NCBI RefSeq assembly: GCF_901709675.1
Contig: NC_051100.1
Coordinates: 3,100,001 to 3,164,000 of the forward strand
Source: Syngnathus acus
Lineage: Eukaryota > Chordata > Actinopteri > Syngnathiformes > Syngnathidae
DNA: 64,000 nucleotides
Reading direction: 5' to 3'
Shown here: piece by piece, positions 16,021-29,220 of the stretch
Layout of the letters: each line of letters starts with the position of its first letter
Position numbering within the stretch: the stretch's first letter is position 1
The notes under the pieces: model-generated
The model's database searches: none
Told to the model about the DNA's origin: nothing
The model's input: the letters and a program-made list of their open reading frames with translations, nothing else
Program-made: the position numbers and the translations under genes

Positions 16021-16860
16021 GCGCCTTTGCAGAGCTGTGGCCATTTTTATGCCGGGAGCACAACAGAGCATGTCATTCATGTGAATATTTGACACATTTA
16101 CATTCAGACAATGACGACCGGGGTCCGACTGCGTGGATGTCTGAGCAAAGAGTGGAGAAAGAAAGAAAGAAATGACAATCCTCATCAACAAAACATTGAA
16201 TGAGCCAAATTAATTACCCTTTACCCAACTTTAGACAATAACGCTCAGAGCTGTCTGCTGGAGCTCTATTATTCTATTAACGTACAATTCTCAGTTCAGC
16301 TAGAGTGACTTCATATTTGGATTTTTATTGTATTTTCCGAGCCAACGTGTAACATCGCATCCGTAATATAATGGCTTCCGATGATTCGATGGTTTCTGCC
16401 GAAACGCTCACGCGACAGAGATCCTATCAGCACATTATTTGCTGGGGCGAGTTTGTTGAAAAGCAAATTTCACTTAGTGTAGCTGTCTGGGAGCATCATA
16501 AAGGGTCATTTACAGTGTGAATTCAAGCACAGAAGGGTTTAATTATTCAGAACTTTGGCAATAAGAGCTTGCCTTCCTAATCATAGTCTGTCTTTAATCA
16601 GAATCTTCTTCTCTAATTCATTTCTCAAAGCCATTTGAAATGCTATTGTGCGGCTGCGACAAACTGTTAATGACACAGGCAAAGTCAAAGTTGATAGAAG
16701 TTTGATTTTTAATGATGCTTTTAGAATTGAAGGGACAAGAGATTCACTGAGTTTGACCAAGCTGAGCATTTGTATTGACCAGATTCTAGTTTGAAATGTT
16801 TAGTGACTCAAAACAGATCTTATTTTTTATAATGCACTTAGAAATAGCAGATTGACCCTT
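16020..16860. promoter_or_regulatory. Candidate non-coding regulatory element
   Basis: About 800 bp of non-repetitive sequence with moderate GC and few homopolymers stands out from the AT-rich flanks. It includes TTAATTACCC near 16210 and a small open minus frame at 16581-16769 with no recognised similarity. This is a compositional impression only; conservation was not testable. Confidence 0.25.
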
Positions 16861-16995
16861 AAAGGCCACCGTACGTCGTGGCCCAAACATACAGAATACA
16901 GTTCAGACTAATAAACTCTTGCAAAGTCGCCTGTGTTTTTCACTGCCCAAATTTATGTTTCAAATCTGCATTCTGCACCACTGATTTGTGCCATT

Positions 16996-16996
<1 letters not shown>

Positions 16997-17060
<64 letters not shown>
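16997..17060. repeat. Poly(A) tract of 64 bases
   Basis: An uninterrupted run of 64 A residues, the longest homopolymer in the window. No upstream sequence recognisable as a processed gene or SINE was identified. Confidence 0.95.
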
Positions 17061-17064
<4 letters not shown>

Positions 17065-17533
17065 TTGATTTGTGCTAACAAACGACACTACCAATCGGCC
17101 ATTTTGTTAATTTTATGCAAATATTGCCTATAATATATGTAAGTAATATTTTGTGGTTAAAATAAAATGTTGTCAGGGATAAAAGATTACAAGAAAAATA
17201 CAACAAAACAATATATTCATATTACTCGTTTTAATTCTTCTTTGTTTTACCGTCATAACATTTTTCAAAGCCTTCATTTTCGAGCGACTTTTTTCTTAAC
17301 ATACTGTAACGTTACAACTGACTGTTTTTAACAACTGAACCATGTCTTGCAATATTACTATTGTAAAATGACATTTATCTATCATGACCATGATACGCTC
17401 ATTTGATATAAGTGAGCCAACTCTACGTACAACAATGTTAGCGTCGTGTCAGCAAATGGGACGGGCCCTCTTTGTCTCGGTCCGTGTGCCTCCCATCCAC
17501 TTGATAGGTTAACCTGTCCACGGCATCCATCTT

Positions 17534-17551
17534 CCCCCCCCCCCCCCCCCC
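17534..17551. repeat. Poly(C) tract
   Basis: About 18 consecutive C residues. It is one of more than twenty C or G runs of eight or more bases in the non-coding part of the window. Confidence 0.9.
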
Positions 17552-18479
17552 ACACATTACCATTGATCTGAGGGAAATAAAGAGCACATGTGTTATTATA
17601 TACAGCACAGGGGGAAAAAAAGCAGCCCTTTCACAGTGATGGAGTGAACAGAGCAAATGTATGAAATATCGCCCCTCCGCGTCTTCTGTCTTCCTGTCAA
17701 TAGTGCAGCCTTTGCCCACAACCTGGATCAATAGAGACTTATCTTTTCACCATAACACATAACAGAGTTTTTTTTTTTTTTTTTTTTTCCTCTTGTATTG
17801 AAATCCGCAATCCATGCCTCACATGTAAAGTCCATAATACAGATATGCACCCCCTTCCTCTCTCGCTTCAACGAAGTGCGGGAGTCGCCAATCTGAGATG
17901 TGGCAGTTACAAATTTACATGTTGATTTTCTGGACGTTTATCTGCAGCTTTTGGGGGTCTCTCATGTGTGAGACTGCTCAGCGGAGAGAAGACACCCCTC
18001 TGTAAAAACATCTGTTGTGCAAAAAGGGCTGTCAGACATTTGCGGCCTCCGTCTCAGACATTGTCATTTGTTTTGATCATTTCTGTGAGTGGAAGACACC
18101 CCCCCCCCCCCCACCCCCACACCACCACCACAGAAAACATTTTATACAACATACATTCTGGAGAAAATTTTATTTCATCGAGAAGTTAACTTAGACAGCA
18201 ACAATCATTTGCAATGAAATTTAGTTTGCAGTTCTTCCCCCCACTGTGCGGTTTGGACAAGCTGCTTGAAGATGATAACAAAAAAAAAAAAAGAAAAATG
18301 AATTATTCAACAGATGCAGTTATCTGATAGGCAAAGCTGCTGGAAAATTGAAATTTGCAAAATGTGCTTTTGTAACCGAAACAATCAACATGGTTGTTTG
18401 GTTTGAGTGATTTTTGTGCAATTTGTGAATTTTTTATTTTAAGTGTTGTCTTAAAAATCGGCTCAGTATTTGGTGCTTA

Positions 18480-19030
18480 CACAGGAAGTGTTTTTCTTTT
18501 GTGAACGCCACAGGGCACATCACCTCTGCGTTGTCCCCGTTAGCGGCCATTTATCTTAGTCAAGAAACCTGCTTGCAGTCATTCCAGCGCGCTCTCGCCC
18601 AAACGCACACGGAAGCGTGCACTCAACCATCATGAGCATACTGGTGGCGACCCCAAAGTCGAACTCGGTCCATCTGGTTAGATGACGCTGGTTGACTTTC
18701 AAGTTGGCTCAACATTTAGTGCCGTGGGAAATAATATCAATGATTTTTTTTTTCTTCTAGTATAAGAAGTCAAAAAATGACTCTCACTGAATGAAGTGAC
18801 ATTGTAAAAGTTATGTACTGTATGTTTTGTACTGTAAGGCACATTAAAAATTATTATTATTTTTACTGCGCTTTATAATCAGGTGCGCCTCATTTAACAA
18901 ATATGCTAATTATTTTTGATTAATTGTATATTATTGGGTGTGATTATCACTTCGGCACTGAAGCAGACGGAGTCCATTCTATATAACCGAACACATTTAA
19001 TTTATAATAAAACATTGTATTGCTTATGGA
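18480..19030. repeat. Degenerate dispersed repeat
   Basis: The segment 18820-18900 (ACTGTAAGGCACATTAAAAA, then GCGCTTTATAATCAGGTGCGC) resembles a repeat common in teleost genomes in which GCGCCTTATAATCC-type sequence recurs. A similar degenerate GAGGCGCACTTT piece lies near 41692. Family assignment is from memory and uncertain. Confidence 0.3.
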
Positions 19031-19099
19031 ACGTTGTATATTTCTTAACTTTTACTCGTTCAGTATTTTATTACTTGCTAATTTAATTTCACTTGTAGT

Positions 19100-20300
19100 A
19101 CAAATGTTTCCAATTTTAGAGCACTAATTGTCTATTTTGTTCTAAATGACCTAGTGCAGCATAACAAGAGTGAAGCTCTGATTTAATGTTTTTTTTTTTT
19201 TTAATTCTCTGCCCAAACAGGTGAGTGTTTCTCACCATATAGCGACACCCCATAAACCAGCTGATAAGCCATCCCTGTGACTTTCTTATCTGTCTTGCAG
19301 ACAATCCCCGCTCCCTGCGCACGTTTGTCGTTTCCCCTCGGGCCCATTATCAGATTCCCAGCGCAGGATCCCGGCAGCTGCGGTTATTGTGGAAGACTAC
19401 GTTTATAGCCCCATGATGTCTGTGACAACACCGGCTTTTATGAGTGAGTACATGTTTTTTTTTTTTGTGGTCATTGAGAGTTGCTCTTTCACTTGTGGGA
19501 CTTGATGGTCTTATTGCAGGAGGGGGGGGGGGTGTTCAGTGAATTTTCAGTCGGGGCCCTCGTAGGTCAAATCAAAAAAGAAAAGACTGAAAAGTCCAAC
19601 CGAGTAAAACGACTTTAATATCGTTGATGCTTTTTTCAATCACCATCGCCCTTTTCTCGCTATCTGCCACGAAGGCGTTATCTCCCCCCACCATTCATGT
19701 ACACATTTATTGGATTCCAAGTGTCTGGGATCAATCTTTTGGCCACCAGAGGAGCATAACTAATGGTAACATTAGAGTGGCTTTGTGCGAGCGACCGGCC
19801 GGATGCGGGTTAACCAAGCAGGAAATAATCTCTGATTTTATATCTTGCATGAGTGGCCATAGGATATGCCGCGAATAAATTAACCCCCCCCCCGCCCTTT
19901 TGGAATGTTTCTTGGCAGGTTATCTTTTGAATGGAAGAGTTTAAAGCGTTTGTTGGGCCGATTCTGCGTCGCACACGCACAATTTCCTCGCCGATAATAC
20001 CGTCAATCTGGATGCTCAGCCAGGGTCAGACTAACTTTTCTGTGTCTGAAGGCAGGTCTAGACAACCTCCCATGGAAAGCCCCCCCCAGCTCCTCTCCCT
20101 CACCCCCGCCTTCCCTTTAAAGGCCCACTTCTATTTTCCTTGTTGTGCCCAAACAAGGATTTTATGAAACGGGTGACATCGCCACACAAGCTGTCTGCCG
20201 AATCCCCCTTAATTAAAGTGACGTTTCCAGCCTTCCTCCGACACTAATAAACCCCTTCTCAATTAAGATCCTCCTAATTACTGTGAGCAAAGGAAAGAGG
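19100..20300. promoter_or_regulatory. Candidate regulatory region with TAATTA cluster at its end
   Basis: Mostly unique-looking sequence. Within 20209-20281 there are TTAATTAA, CAATTAAG and CTAATTA homeodomain-type cores in about 70 bp. No coding exon is supported. Confidence 0.25.
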
Positions 20301-20879
20301 GACACACACAGACAGACAGTGTGCGAGTAAGCCTGCTGGCATTTGGCCCCATAAGCTGAGTGCCACACAAAAGAAAATAATGTCCCCTGGGTTACCCATC
20401 CTTCCAGAGAGGTTTCTCCTCTTCAACACCACGACCTTGCCCCCCCCCGCCCCCTCCTCTTCTCCTGTTTTCTTCTTTATGAATGAAAGTATATGCCACA
20501 CAGGGTTGAGAGTGTCCATTCATGGAGCGGCTGGAATGTGTGAATAAGCGGGGGGGCTTTGAATGAGGAATGAATCACAGCCACCTGATTAGTCGTTAAG
20601 CAGTCTTTTGACATTGCCATTGTTTGAATGTGCATGGTGGAAGTGAGCGTGCTGTCATGTCGAAAGGGCCCGCTCACTCAAGTGAGGCTGATTGGAAAAG
20701 AAATAGCACAGATACAGTGGAACATCCCAAGTTGAACCCCCCCCCCCCTCCCAAATTATTTGAATACAAGCGGTGGCGCAATACTTGTAGACAGACATTA
20801 TCATTACTACTAAAAGGCAAAGTTTGTGACTTTTGATAATGAAATTACATATCTTTTTTTTAATATATAATTTTTGCAC

Positions 20880-21140
20880 ACACTGTGCCTTTGGCGGCGG
20901 CGGCCTACACCGGGGAAGGTTAAACATGTTTGGTACGTGTCCTGCTCGGCAGATTAATGACATTAACAAAGTTTCCATTAGTCCTGCAACTGGGGGAGAC
21001 ATGGGCGTCCATGCGGAAAGCCACATGACTGAGGCAGAGATAAGAGAAAATGAAATACGTCTTCGTGGAGACAAGGGAGGGAGGGGGGAGCGCAGGAAGT
21101 GCCACTCCAAATTAGCCGCAGGCCCAGTTTGTTGTTACTT
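20880..21140. promoter_or_regulatory. Candidate regulatory element
   Basis: Non-repetitive block with TTAATGACATTA, an ACAAAG SOX/TCF-like core and a GATAAG core close together. The minus-strand 151-codon frame crossing it has no recognisable similarity and runs through low-complexity Pro-rich sequence. Confidence 0.25.
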
Positions 21141-23040
21141 CATTAACCCAACAGCCCCGGGAAAACTCAAAAGTGGGGTCACAACCTTAAGCAATGGGGA
21201 GGCCTGAAATACGCAAAGAAAAGCTCCTATAGTCATTGCTTGCTTGTAAACTATTGACACAATACAGACTAATGTTTGAAGGGAAGCTTTTTTTTTTTAT
21301 GAAAGATGCAGTTCACTGCCCCTTTTAGTGACTTATTTCTTTTTTTTCTGACTGATTTTATTAGAACTTTACTGCCACTCTCAAACTAAGCCTGACACAG
21401 AAAAGTATGTGGTTTAAAAAAAAAAACAGGTCGACCGCTAGCATAAGGCTAATGCTAACGTAGGCAGTGATTAGCATCAATATAGCATCAGTATATAAAG
21501 TTAAAGGGGAAGTCAAGTCAAATGGTTTCTTTCTCGTATTATGTTCTATGTGGCTCCATTATTCTAAACATAATATTAGATTTGTACAATATGAATTAAG
21601 GAACAAAATCCAACCGGGCGGACATTTTGTAGCATCAGAATCGGTGCGGCGTGCACTTGCTGCTCGCTGACATTTGATGGCCTTCTTCAAACCAAAGCTT
21701 AAGTTGCATAATACCGGCCCTTGTTGTTGAAACGCGAGCCGAGCGTGACTCTTTATTTGCGGGCCGGGACTTTATGAGAGTCTACAGTTACATACCCTCA
21801 GAAGGAGGGCTATTGTGTTCTCTGCCCTATAGCCAACATACATCCGCTCCTCCTTCATTTTGTATACACTGCTCATAACAAAGCGGAATGACATTTTTCC
21901 ATGTACGGGTGTAAATTGGAGGTTTTGTTTGCTCTTGTGGATATCGCCGATTGTCATGTCGTTGTGTATTCCTCGCACATATACCTGCTCAGCAACATGG
22001 CTCCTGAGCAGCCGACTTGGCTAGGAAGTGTGTCGCACACGCGGGCTGGCAGCATCAGGGCCCGGTGAGTGTCTACTGAGGCTGCAGACACATCTGCCTG
22101 CTTGGTTTCACCTGCTAACTGAGCATGTAACATTGACTTCTTGGCTGCAATGCAATCAGGGTCGGGGCACTGGCAACAGCGCAATACGCTTGTGATTACG
22201 CGCATGTTTTCCCTCCGTTTCAAAAGTGAGGACGTTCATTTTTTTTTTTTTCAAGACACGATGGCAACTTGCAAAAAACAAAAGTAAAATAGGCAAATGT
22301 ATTTACTGCAAATTAAAATCAGAATAAAGAATCGCATTAATTATAATATAATAATAATAATGTGGGCTTAATCATTTTAATTCATTTTTCTCACATGCAA
22401 ACAGACTGTAGAACAATACTCACCGGCGTATATTCTTTATCTCTGCCAAAAATACCTAATATAACCTGTTTAGTTGACACTTGTTCTGTTCTCCCATCAT
22501 CCAATCTACTGTATGTGTATAATGTCTATGTAGGATACCGCCCCCTAGTGCCCATTGTGCGCACACCAGAATGAGTATCAATTTGCCCATTGAATTATCA
22601 AGACGCGTTGCAATGTGTTTTTGTGCTTTTTATAATACTTCCTCTGAGGCTTTACTCGTTTTTCAAATTGCATGGAGGCGCCGGGTCAAATACCCTCGCG
22701 TGGTTCCCTCGCCCCTTTTCCTACAGCCCCCCCCCCCCAAATAATGCATCAGTGTGAGCTTTTTTAATTGCTGGCTCGCCACAGCTTTGCGCTAATTCCT
22801 GGCGATACACGTAATGGTGACACCACTGAGCTCGGAGTGCTCTCTTGTGCGCGTACAAACATTTCCCGTCCTCGAGACGAGCGTCACCTCGCTAATCTGT
22901 CTGAGCAAGTGTGTGTGTGGAGAGGCCCTTTATCCCGTCCTGCTTTAACCGCTTGCTCACAGGAGAGCCATTTAGCCCTTCCACTAATGGCCGATGAAGT
23001 CTTTCACCGGGCCCTGTTTGACTTTCACCCCCTGAAAGCA
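21140..23040. other. Non-coding; no gene seen
   Basis: Mixed unique and AT-rich sequence with short A, T and C runs (C-run near 22729). No splice-consistent coding series was found on either strand. Confidence 0.45.
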
Positions 23041-23760
23041 ACTTGGCCGGCGTGGCGACATTAAGAAAACCAGTTAACCTGGAGCGGTCTGTCTGTGTCT
23101 ACTCAAGGAAGCCGGCGAGCTCCTCGGTGCCTTTTCAAGAGGCTCCTCTTCACCGCTTCTATGAAAAGCGGCCGCTCAGCACTTTTCTCAGTAGCACACT
23201 GCGTGCCAAACAAATAAATGCCTCGCCTTTAGCCGTTGTTTCCAGGCGTCATATAACGTTGAAGTCTTAATAAATAGACTTCTGGACTTTCCTTATTGAC
23301 TCCCGATCATGTCTTTTTTTGCCGAGCCAATCATTCATTCTGCAACGACTTGCTATTGGTCGCCGATTTGCCATCTTAATTTAATGTTAATTGGATGATT
23401 ATAGACACATTTAATTACAAACCAATAGCTGGCTCTCGACTGGCTGGCTGTCCAAAACAGATTGTGGTCAGCTACTATCCAGGCAAAACTCCATTTTCCA
23501 TTCATATAATGATAATTTTCCGCCGTTTATTGCCGTGGGCTATTCAGAACTTAGGTAACCTAAGCACAATGGCGCAGCGCCACAATCCAAATCATTATTT
23601 ACCTTTCGTAACTTTGACAGTGGAGGCTTTTAACACCAGACTCCGAGTCTTTCCCGGCTCTTTATGGAGCACGGCTACTGTGGCGGAAGGCTTAAACCAA
23701 GGTCAACATTAGCTGCAGTCACGAGATTGACCCGCTCGTCAAGAGAAGACAAAATAAACA
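23040..23760. promoter_or_regulatory. Candidate regulatory element with CCAAT and TAAT motifs
   Basis: Between about 23325 and 23435 there are AGCCAATCA, CTATTGGTC and ACCAATAG (CCAAT-type) together with TTAATTTAATGTTAATTGG and TTTAATTACA. Such density in non-repetitive sequence suggests an enhancer, but there is no direct proof. Confidence 0.28.
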
Positions 23761-23979
23761 CGGGGGGGAGAGTCGGAAGAAAGTGCACTTAACAGGTGTA
23801 CTGAAGGTAGAAATAGCCAGCGAAGCAAAAATCGGACTCAGTAAAAAGAATCATGTAAAGTCGGTGACTTGAGTTTAAGGTGTCCCGTGACAACACTGAA
23901 TTTTTTTATGACTGAAATGAATGGAAATGTTATTAATCTGTTCCACCCTATTTTTTTGTGTTTGTGGGAAAACAAAAGA

Positions 23980-24160
23980 AAAATTATAGCACTCTACAAT
24001 ATTGTGTTTCTTAGAACCACCTCGTGTGTCATGATTTAATGCTGCAATTCAATTCATTGTGGTACGACAGTGTGCCCTCTTGACCACCAGGAGGCGGTGT
24101 AATATAGTCATGCAGACTTAAACAAAGAAGAATAGTACTTTTGCTAATACTGTAAAGGAC
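23980..24160. repeat. Diverged dispersed repeat copy
   Basis: The part GTGTGCCCTCTTGACCACC then AGGAGGCGGTGTAATATAGT resembles 9130-9170 in hif1an intron 6 (TTGGCCACCTGGGGGCAGTA then TAATACAGCAGTAT). The two look like old copies of one interspersed element; the family is not named. Confidence 0.35.
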
Positions 24161-24390
24161 TCAGTAAGATGCTGCAATATTAGACAATGATGAAAAATCG
24201 ACCAAGTTTGCGTCAAGTCAAATAAAAAAATAAAAAATCAATCCGGGTAAGGACTCGTACCTTGAGAAACTCCTAAGTTATGTCATTTGTATATGTTAAG
24301 ACACAGCTGTATTCACAAAATATGCATGCCCCAATGCACAATGTGACAGTGAAACCTGACAGATGCCGTATGGACACTCTGTTGTGTAGT

Positions 24391-24417
24391 AAAAAAAAAA
24401 AAAAAAAAAAAAAAAAA
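24391..24417. repeat. Poly(A) tract of 27 bases
   Basis: Uninterrupted run of 27 A residues. A short CA-rich microsatellite-like stretch follows at about 24485-24530. Confidence 0.9.
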
Positions 24418-24529
24418 GGCCCTCAGGGTCTCTGCTCACTGACAGTACACCAGGGATCAGCTGTGACGCTGATCCACTCATGTCACAGACACACAGACTC
24501 ACATACACACACAGACTCACAGTCATGTG

Positions 24530-27500
24530 TGTATGCATATTACATAATAGACTTTTGGGGACTTGTGTTGGCATATTATTGACCACTAAACCAGAGTTTG
24601 CTTCATGCGCCACTGTAAATGAATCTTTGGCTTGTACTGCTCCTGTTTGGCCAGCTGAGGCCATGCTTTCTCCAAACTGCATTTGCTCCTCACCGCAGAG
24701 CTGTATATGGGTCATGGAAGAGGCCTCTCTCTCATTTGCACACACAAATAGTTAGATTCACAAGGCTCAGTGCCTTTGTGTGGTGGCCTAATAATTACAA
24801 TCAATTTGTAATTTCACATCTAATTTCAACGTACAAAAACACAATTGCATAAATGGCTCCTCGAATGCATGTAACCCCAAATTTGAAATCCATATAAAAT
24901 GTAATTCAATAATGTCTTTTTTTCTGGTTGTCCCCTTCTAGTCTTTCAGTCATTGTAATGATCTCGTTTTTATTTTTAGGATCTCCATGTATCTTTGGAG
25001 TCTTGAAAACCTTTAGTGGCCTTAAAAAGCACACTTCACCCTAAAATCCATTCTTTAAAGGTCCTAAAAATGCCACAGATGCTAACAACAAAGGGCTGAT
25101 TTGCAACCTGGTGAGCATTTTGTTCATTTTGACCCAAGTGGCCTCTTAAAGGTCCCATAAAGTCTTAAATTGGACTTCTTAAGGCCTCCTTTGTCAGTTT
25201 TAGTTGATATATTCAGTCCATAGGTATTTTTTGGGGCTGCGCTAAAGGAACGTCTCCGTCCAGGTGTAGAGCGCAGTCCGATGTGTGGCCCGTGAAAGGG
25301 ATATGCTCGCCCTTGTGGTGAGCGTACAGAGACGCTCCTTTGTTTCCCGGCATGTCTCACATACTTTAAGAGGCCAGATAAGCCGCAAGACCATGAAACA
25401 CTGCTTTATGTTTGGCTTCTATAACGTCCCAGAGAGGGCCGGGCACATTCAAGGAGAGACCTGCCGGTGAGCAGGTAATACTGTATGTGCACCTTGCGCA
25501 ACCTTATTAAAGGGCCAGATGCACACGCTAAATAAAAGGCCAGAAAATATTTTTTCAATAAGTCAAAGGTCTGTTTGTATAGGAGGAATTGACAAATTCA
25601 GATACATAATTCACCCCAAATATGGGATTAATAATAATAATCAAATACACTGTTAGCGTCATTTAAACTGGTAGCGTAGCACTTCCTCTATTATGCTCTT
25701 ATTCTGAAAAGCAATCCTACGACTTCCTTCAGCCGAATGAAGTTAGCGTTCCATGCACAAATTAACATCACGTAAAACACTCCAATAATGAATTCAGGTT
25801 CCACATGTTTCTAACGTCACTCACTTGGCCACGCCCACATCCAACACTGCAGCTGTTGCGGTTCGGCTTTTCGTAGTCTAATCCGTAAAATATCGGAATA
25901 TTGCAAGTGTCATAGTTAACCTGTTTTTTGTTTTGTTTTTGGGCTTGATCTTATGATGGTCGAAATGCCAGCCCGAAGGCAGTTTGACGTCAGTTTCATT
26001 CGACAGCAGAGGGCGCTATTAAGACAACATGGCCTCACACTGAATATATTGCAAATGTCTCAGAAGGGAACAAACTGATAAGTGGAAAGTCACTGTGGGG
26101 TTGGTGGGAGGGTGCAGCGGTGTTGTATGTGTGGGTTTGACTGTTTCCTGAAATCGGATTAGCGGCTACTCTACACTTAGATGGCAGGGGCTTTATTTTA
26201 GCCCGCTCTAAGACCACCCATCAGGTAAACGGGTTCACTCCTGTGGAGCGAAAGCGGAAAGTGAATGGTGACCGACGGGGTGGCTGTGGCCGGCCGGCGC
26301 TTCCGAATGAATGAAAAGGATGTGGAAATACTTTAAGGCCATATTGATCTTATATAATGTCAATTTTAAAAGAATTTCAGTTTGAAAGGAATCCTGTAGC
26401 CCCAACCAATTTGTGAACGTCTCCTTCGCGGACCAACTCTGTGTACTTTCACTAAAGACCAACACGGCGTATCCCCCTCACCCCTTTGCTGCCGAGATAT
26501 CAAAACCTTACCCTGTCATGCCGCCGCCACCGCATCCCACATAGCCCCTCCCCAAACGGAGTTTTCGGGCATCCGGCTCGCAAACAGCCTCTCTCCTTGT
26601 CGCTGCGAGCCACCAAGGCTTTGTTAGGCAGGCCTTCTTGCGAGCCCACAGCTTTCAAGACCCCCATTATGCAGCGGGACCCAGCGGGGCAGAAAGAGCA
26701 CGAGTGTTTTTCGCCAGTCATGTGGGCACACAGGCATTACGCGCTCTTCACTGCGGCTATTTTGTAAGTCTTGCAAACAGACGGGAGGCCCGGCAAAAGA
26801 AAAGGCTCCCAGAAGTTTAAATAATTGGGAGTTATATAAGTTGCCAAATCCTCACAGGAGGATTGCGAGTTTTTCTCCCTTCCTCTTTTCGCCCATTGTG
26901 GCTCGTGAAAAGCACGGCGCGAAGGCCCCGCTGCGAAGGTGACAAATCCTTTGACGTGGCCCATTGTGGTGTGTGTTAAAGGAATACAGTCAAGTGATGT
27001 CGCAATGAGCCTCTAATTGCCTGCTCTGCAAATCAAACAACACCACGGGCACGCTTAGTCATTACACTGGGCATATAAAATCGGTTAATCGATTAATTGA
27101 TTGATGGTTTTGACTGTGCGTATCAGCTGCAACAGTCTAGGAGGAGCTAAAGTTTTTACTAATCAGGAATGGACAAACTTGAGACTCCCTGCATCTCAAA
27201 CATCACCGCTTTTGTCAGCCCCCCCCCCTTGAGTGCATAGCAGGCGGGCTGAGCAGCTTTGATCAGCAGTGTTGTGTTGTTGTTTTTTTTTACTTTTTTT
27301 TTTTCCTCTCAGAGCATCACACTGGGGAGCACGTGTGTGTACGCGTGTGTTTGAGATGCAGGGATGCATGGTGCTAACCCTCCCCGGAGTGGTAATGCAT
27401 GAACTGTTCGCAAAACATTGTTGCCGCCGCTGTTGCCTTCGATGCTAATAAGGTGGCGGAATGGAGGAAGTGATGCCCCGCTATATCGCGGTTCGTGGTT

Positions 27501-28130
27501 TACGCACCTGCTATATTGTGAATAGTTTTGTATGCTTTGTTTGTACGTGTTGCTACTTTGTGTGTGTGTTTAAAATAGTCGTTTGAAGGTTTATCATAAC
27601 CTTTGCTGATATTTATAGCCTTTTGCATCATGTTAGCATTAAGCTAGCGAACGTTCATCAGATAAAGTTTCACGATCTGGCTGAGCTTTCTGGAATGTAA
27701 ACGCGTGTATTTCTTTTAATTTTATTTTGTTATGGGTCAGTTTTAATGAAACGTTTGGTACTGGGAGTGACTTGAAGCAAGCATGCTGTGCCTCTTTTGT
27801 ATAACGTTTGCAAAGGAATGTTGTGAGTCAGGGCGGGAAGGAAGTTTTTAAAAGTGTTTTTTAACAAGTCCAACTGTCTAAGAATGATTAATACGTGTTT
27901 ACGGCTGCAATTAACCCTTATTTTAATTACCAGTTATATTTTTTATTAATCGGTGAATCGGATATTTTTTTTTTCTATCTTTTGACAGTACAGAAAATAC
28001 AGAAACAACAATTCATTATGATTCAGTTACTGGTTTGGTCTGTAAAGGGGCCAAAATGTTGTTTTCTAAAGTAACACCAAATGTTTTTGCGATTCAACGC
28101 ATAAGTAGTCACATCTAAGAAATCGTCAGT
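24530..28130. other. Non-coding; gene-free
   Basis: No coding exon is supported. Unique-looking GC-moderate blocks at 25140-25510 and 26440-27010 could be regulatory; the remainder is AT-rich with short T and C runs (27222, 27283). Confidence 0.4.
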
Positions 28131-28139
28131 CATCTGACA

Positions 28140-29220
28140 CGACCCTCCGGGTGCTTGCAGGTAATAATGAAAGCAGCGAGAATAAACTAAACACAATCCG
28201 ATTTTCCCGTATTTTCCATTCTAATACGCTATTTACGGCAACATTCGGCTCCGTGTTGCCACAGAAGGCCCGCACGGCCAATTATAGCGACTCTTTGTGT
28301 CTTCCATCGGCCGTTTCAAGCTGTCAAGCGACTCCATGTCACTCAGTTATGTGTTGCGGCCGGTTCAGAGCCCGTAAATGTATTTATGAATGCGTGATTT
28401 TGTGAAAAAAAGTCGACTCGCCTCTCCCCTCTTGCTGTCTAATAACTGGTAACCCCAGCTGTGAGTGTGTGTGTGTGTGTGTGTATTCGCCTGCCTGTGT
28501 AATGCTGAGGCTCGCCGGGGCACTGAGGCGGAACTTGGCCCCAGTCAGACCGGTCGGTGCATTGGGGGCAGAGACCAAAAAAAAAAAAAAAGCCTCCATC
28601 CGCGCTTTCCCTCTTTTCCAATCTCACTCTTCCACTGGGATTTGGAAGTGGCTAGCCTCGGAGATGTAACATGTATTTATTTTGTACATAACACTCTGGG
28701 ATTCTTTTTGTACATGTGCATAAAGTACATTTTGCTGACCATGAAGTGTCAAGTAAAAAAAAAAAAAAAACTTGGCGGATTAATTATTTTTTATCCCTTC
28801 CGTCTCCCAACGCTCGCATCAAAAAGAAAGCAGCACGGAGCCACGGCCGCCGATTAAGCGTTTTCATGCTGAATTTGAAATCAGATTACACTCGATTGAC
28901 TCGATGGATTTGAAGGCGCTATTAATAAAAGAATAAACCAGATCGAGGAAAAAAGCAAAAGAGGCGATTTTGCCCCCGAGGCCGCGGCCCCACCGGTGGG
29001 ACCGGAAGGCTAATCTGCCATGCAAATTAAATCCTGCCTCTCTAAACTGGGCCCCTTTAATGGTCCCCATTACACACTTTTTATTTGTTGTGAACATCGC
29101 ATTGATATGGGAATGATTGCGCAAGAAGATGGAATTTGGATCCTGAGGGTCGAGGGATTGGGAAATATTAGGCCGTGTTTCCCAGATTGGGACTGACACT
29201 CATTTGGAAACTATCCCGTG
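28140..29220. promoter_or_regulatory. Candidate regulatory region with POU octamer
   Basis: The region includes a perfect octamer ATGCAAAT at 29020-29027 next to TAATC at 29011 and AATTAAAT after it, in non-repetitive sequence. A TG microsatellite interrupts at about 28465-28484 and A-runs at 28577 and 28755. Confidence 0.28.

Noticed and set aside
16581-16769. 62-codon minus-strand frame (MLSLVKLSESLVPS...)
   Set aside because: No flanking splice signals were established and no similarity recognised; more likely part of a non-coding unique block.
16933-17133. Open frames made of a long poly-Lys block
   Set aside because: Direct product of the A64 tract.
20655-21110. 151-codon minus-strand open frame
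   Set aside because: Passes through low-complexity Pro/Lys runs made by C- and T-homopolymers and matches no family.
24296-24745. 149-codon minus-strand open frame
   Set aside because: Contains a poly-Phe block from the A27 tract and a CA-repeat-derived segment; not a plausible protein.
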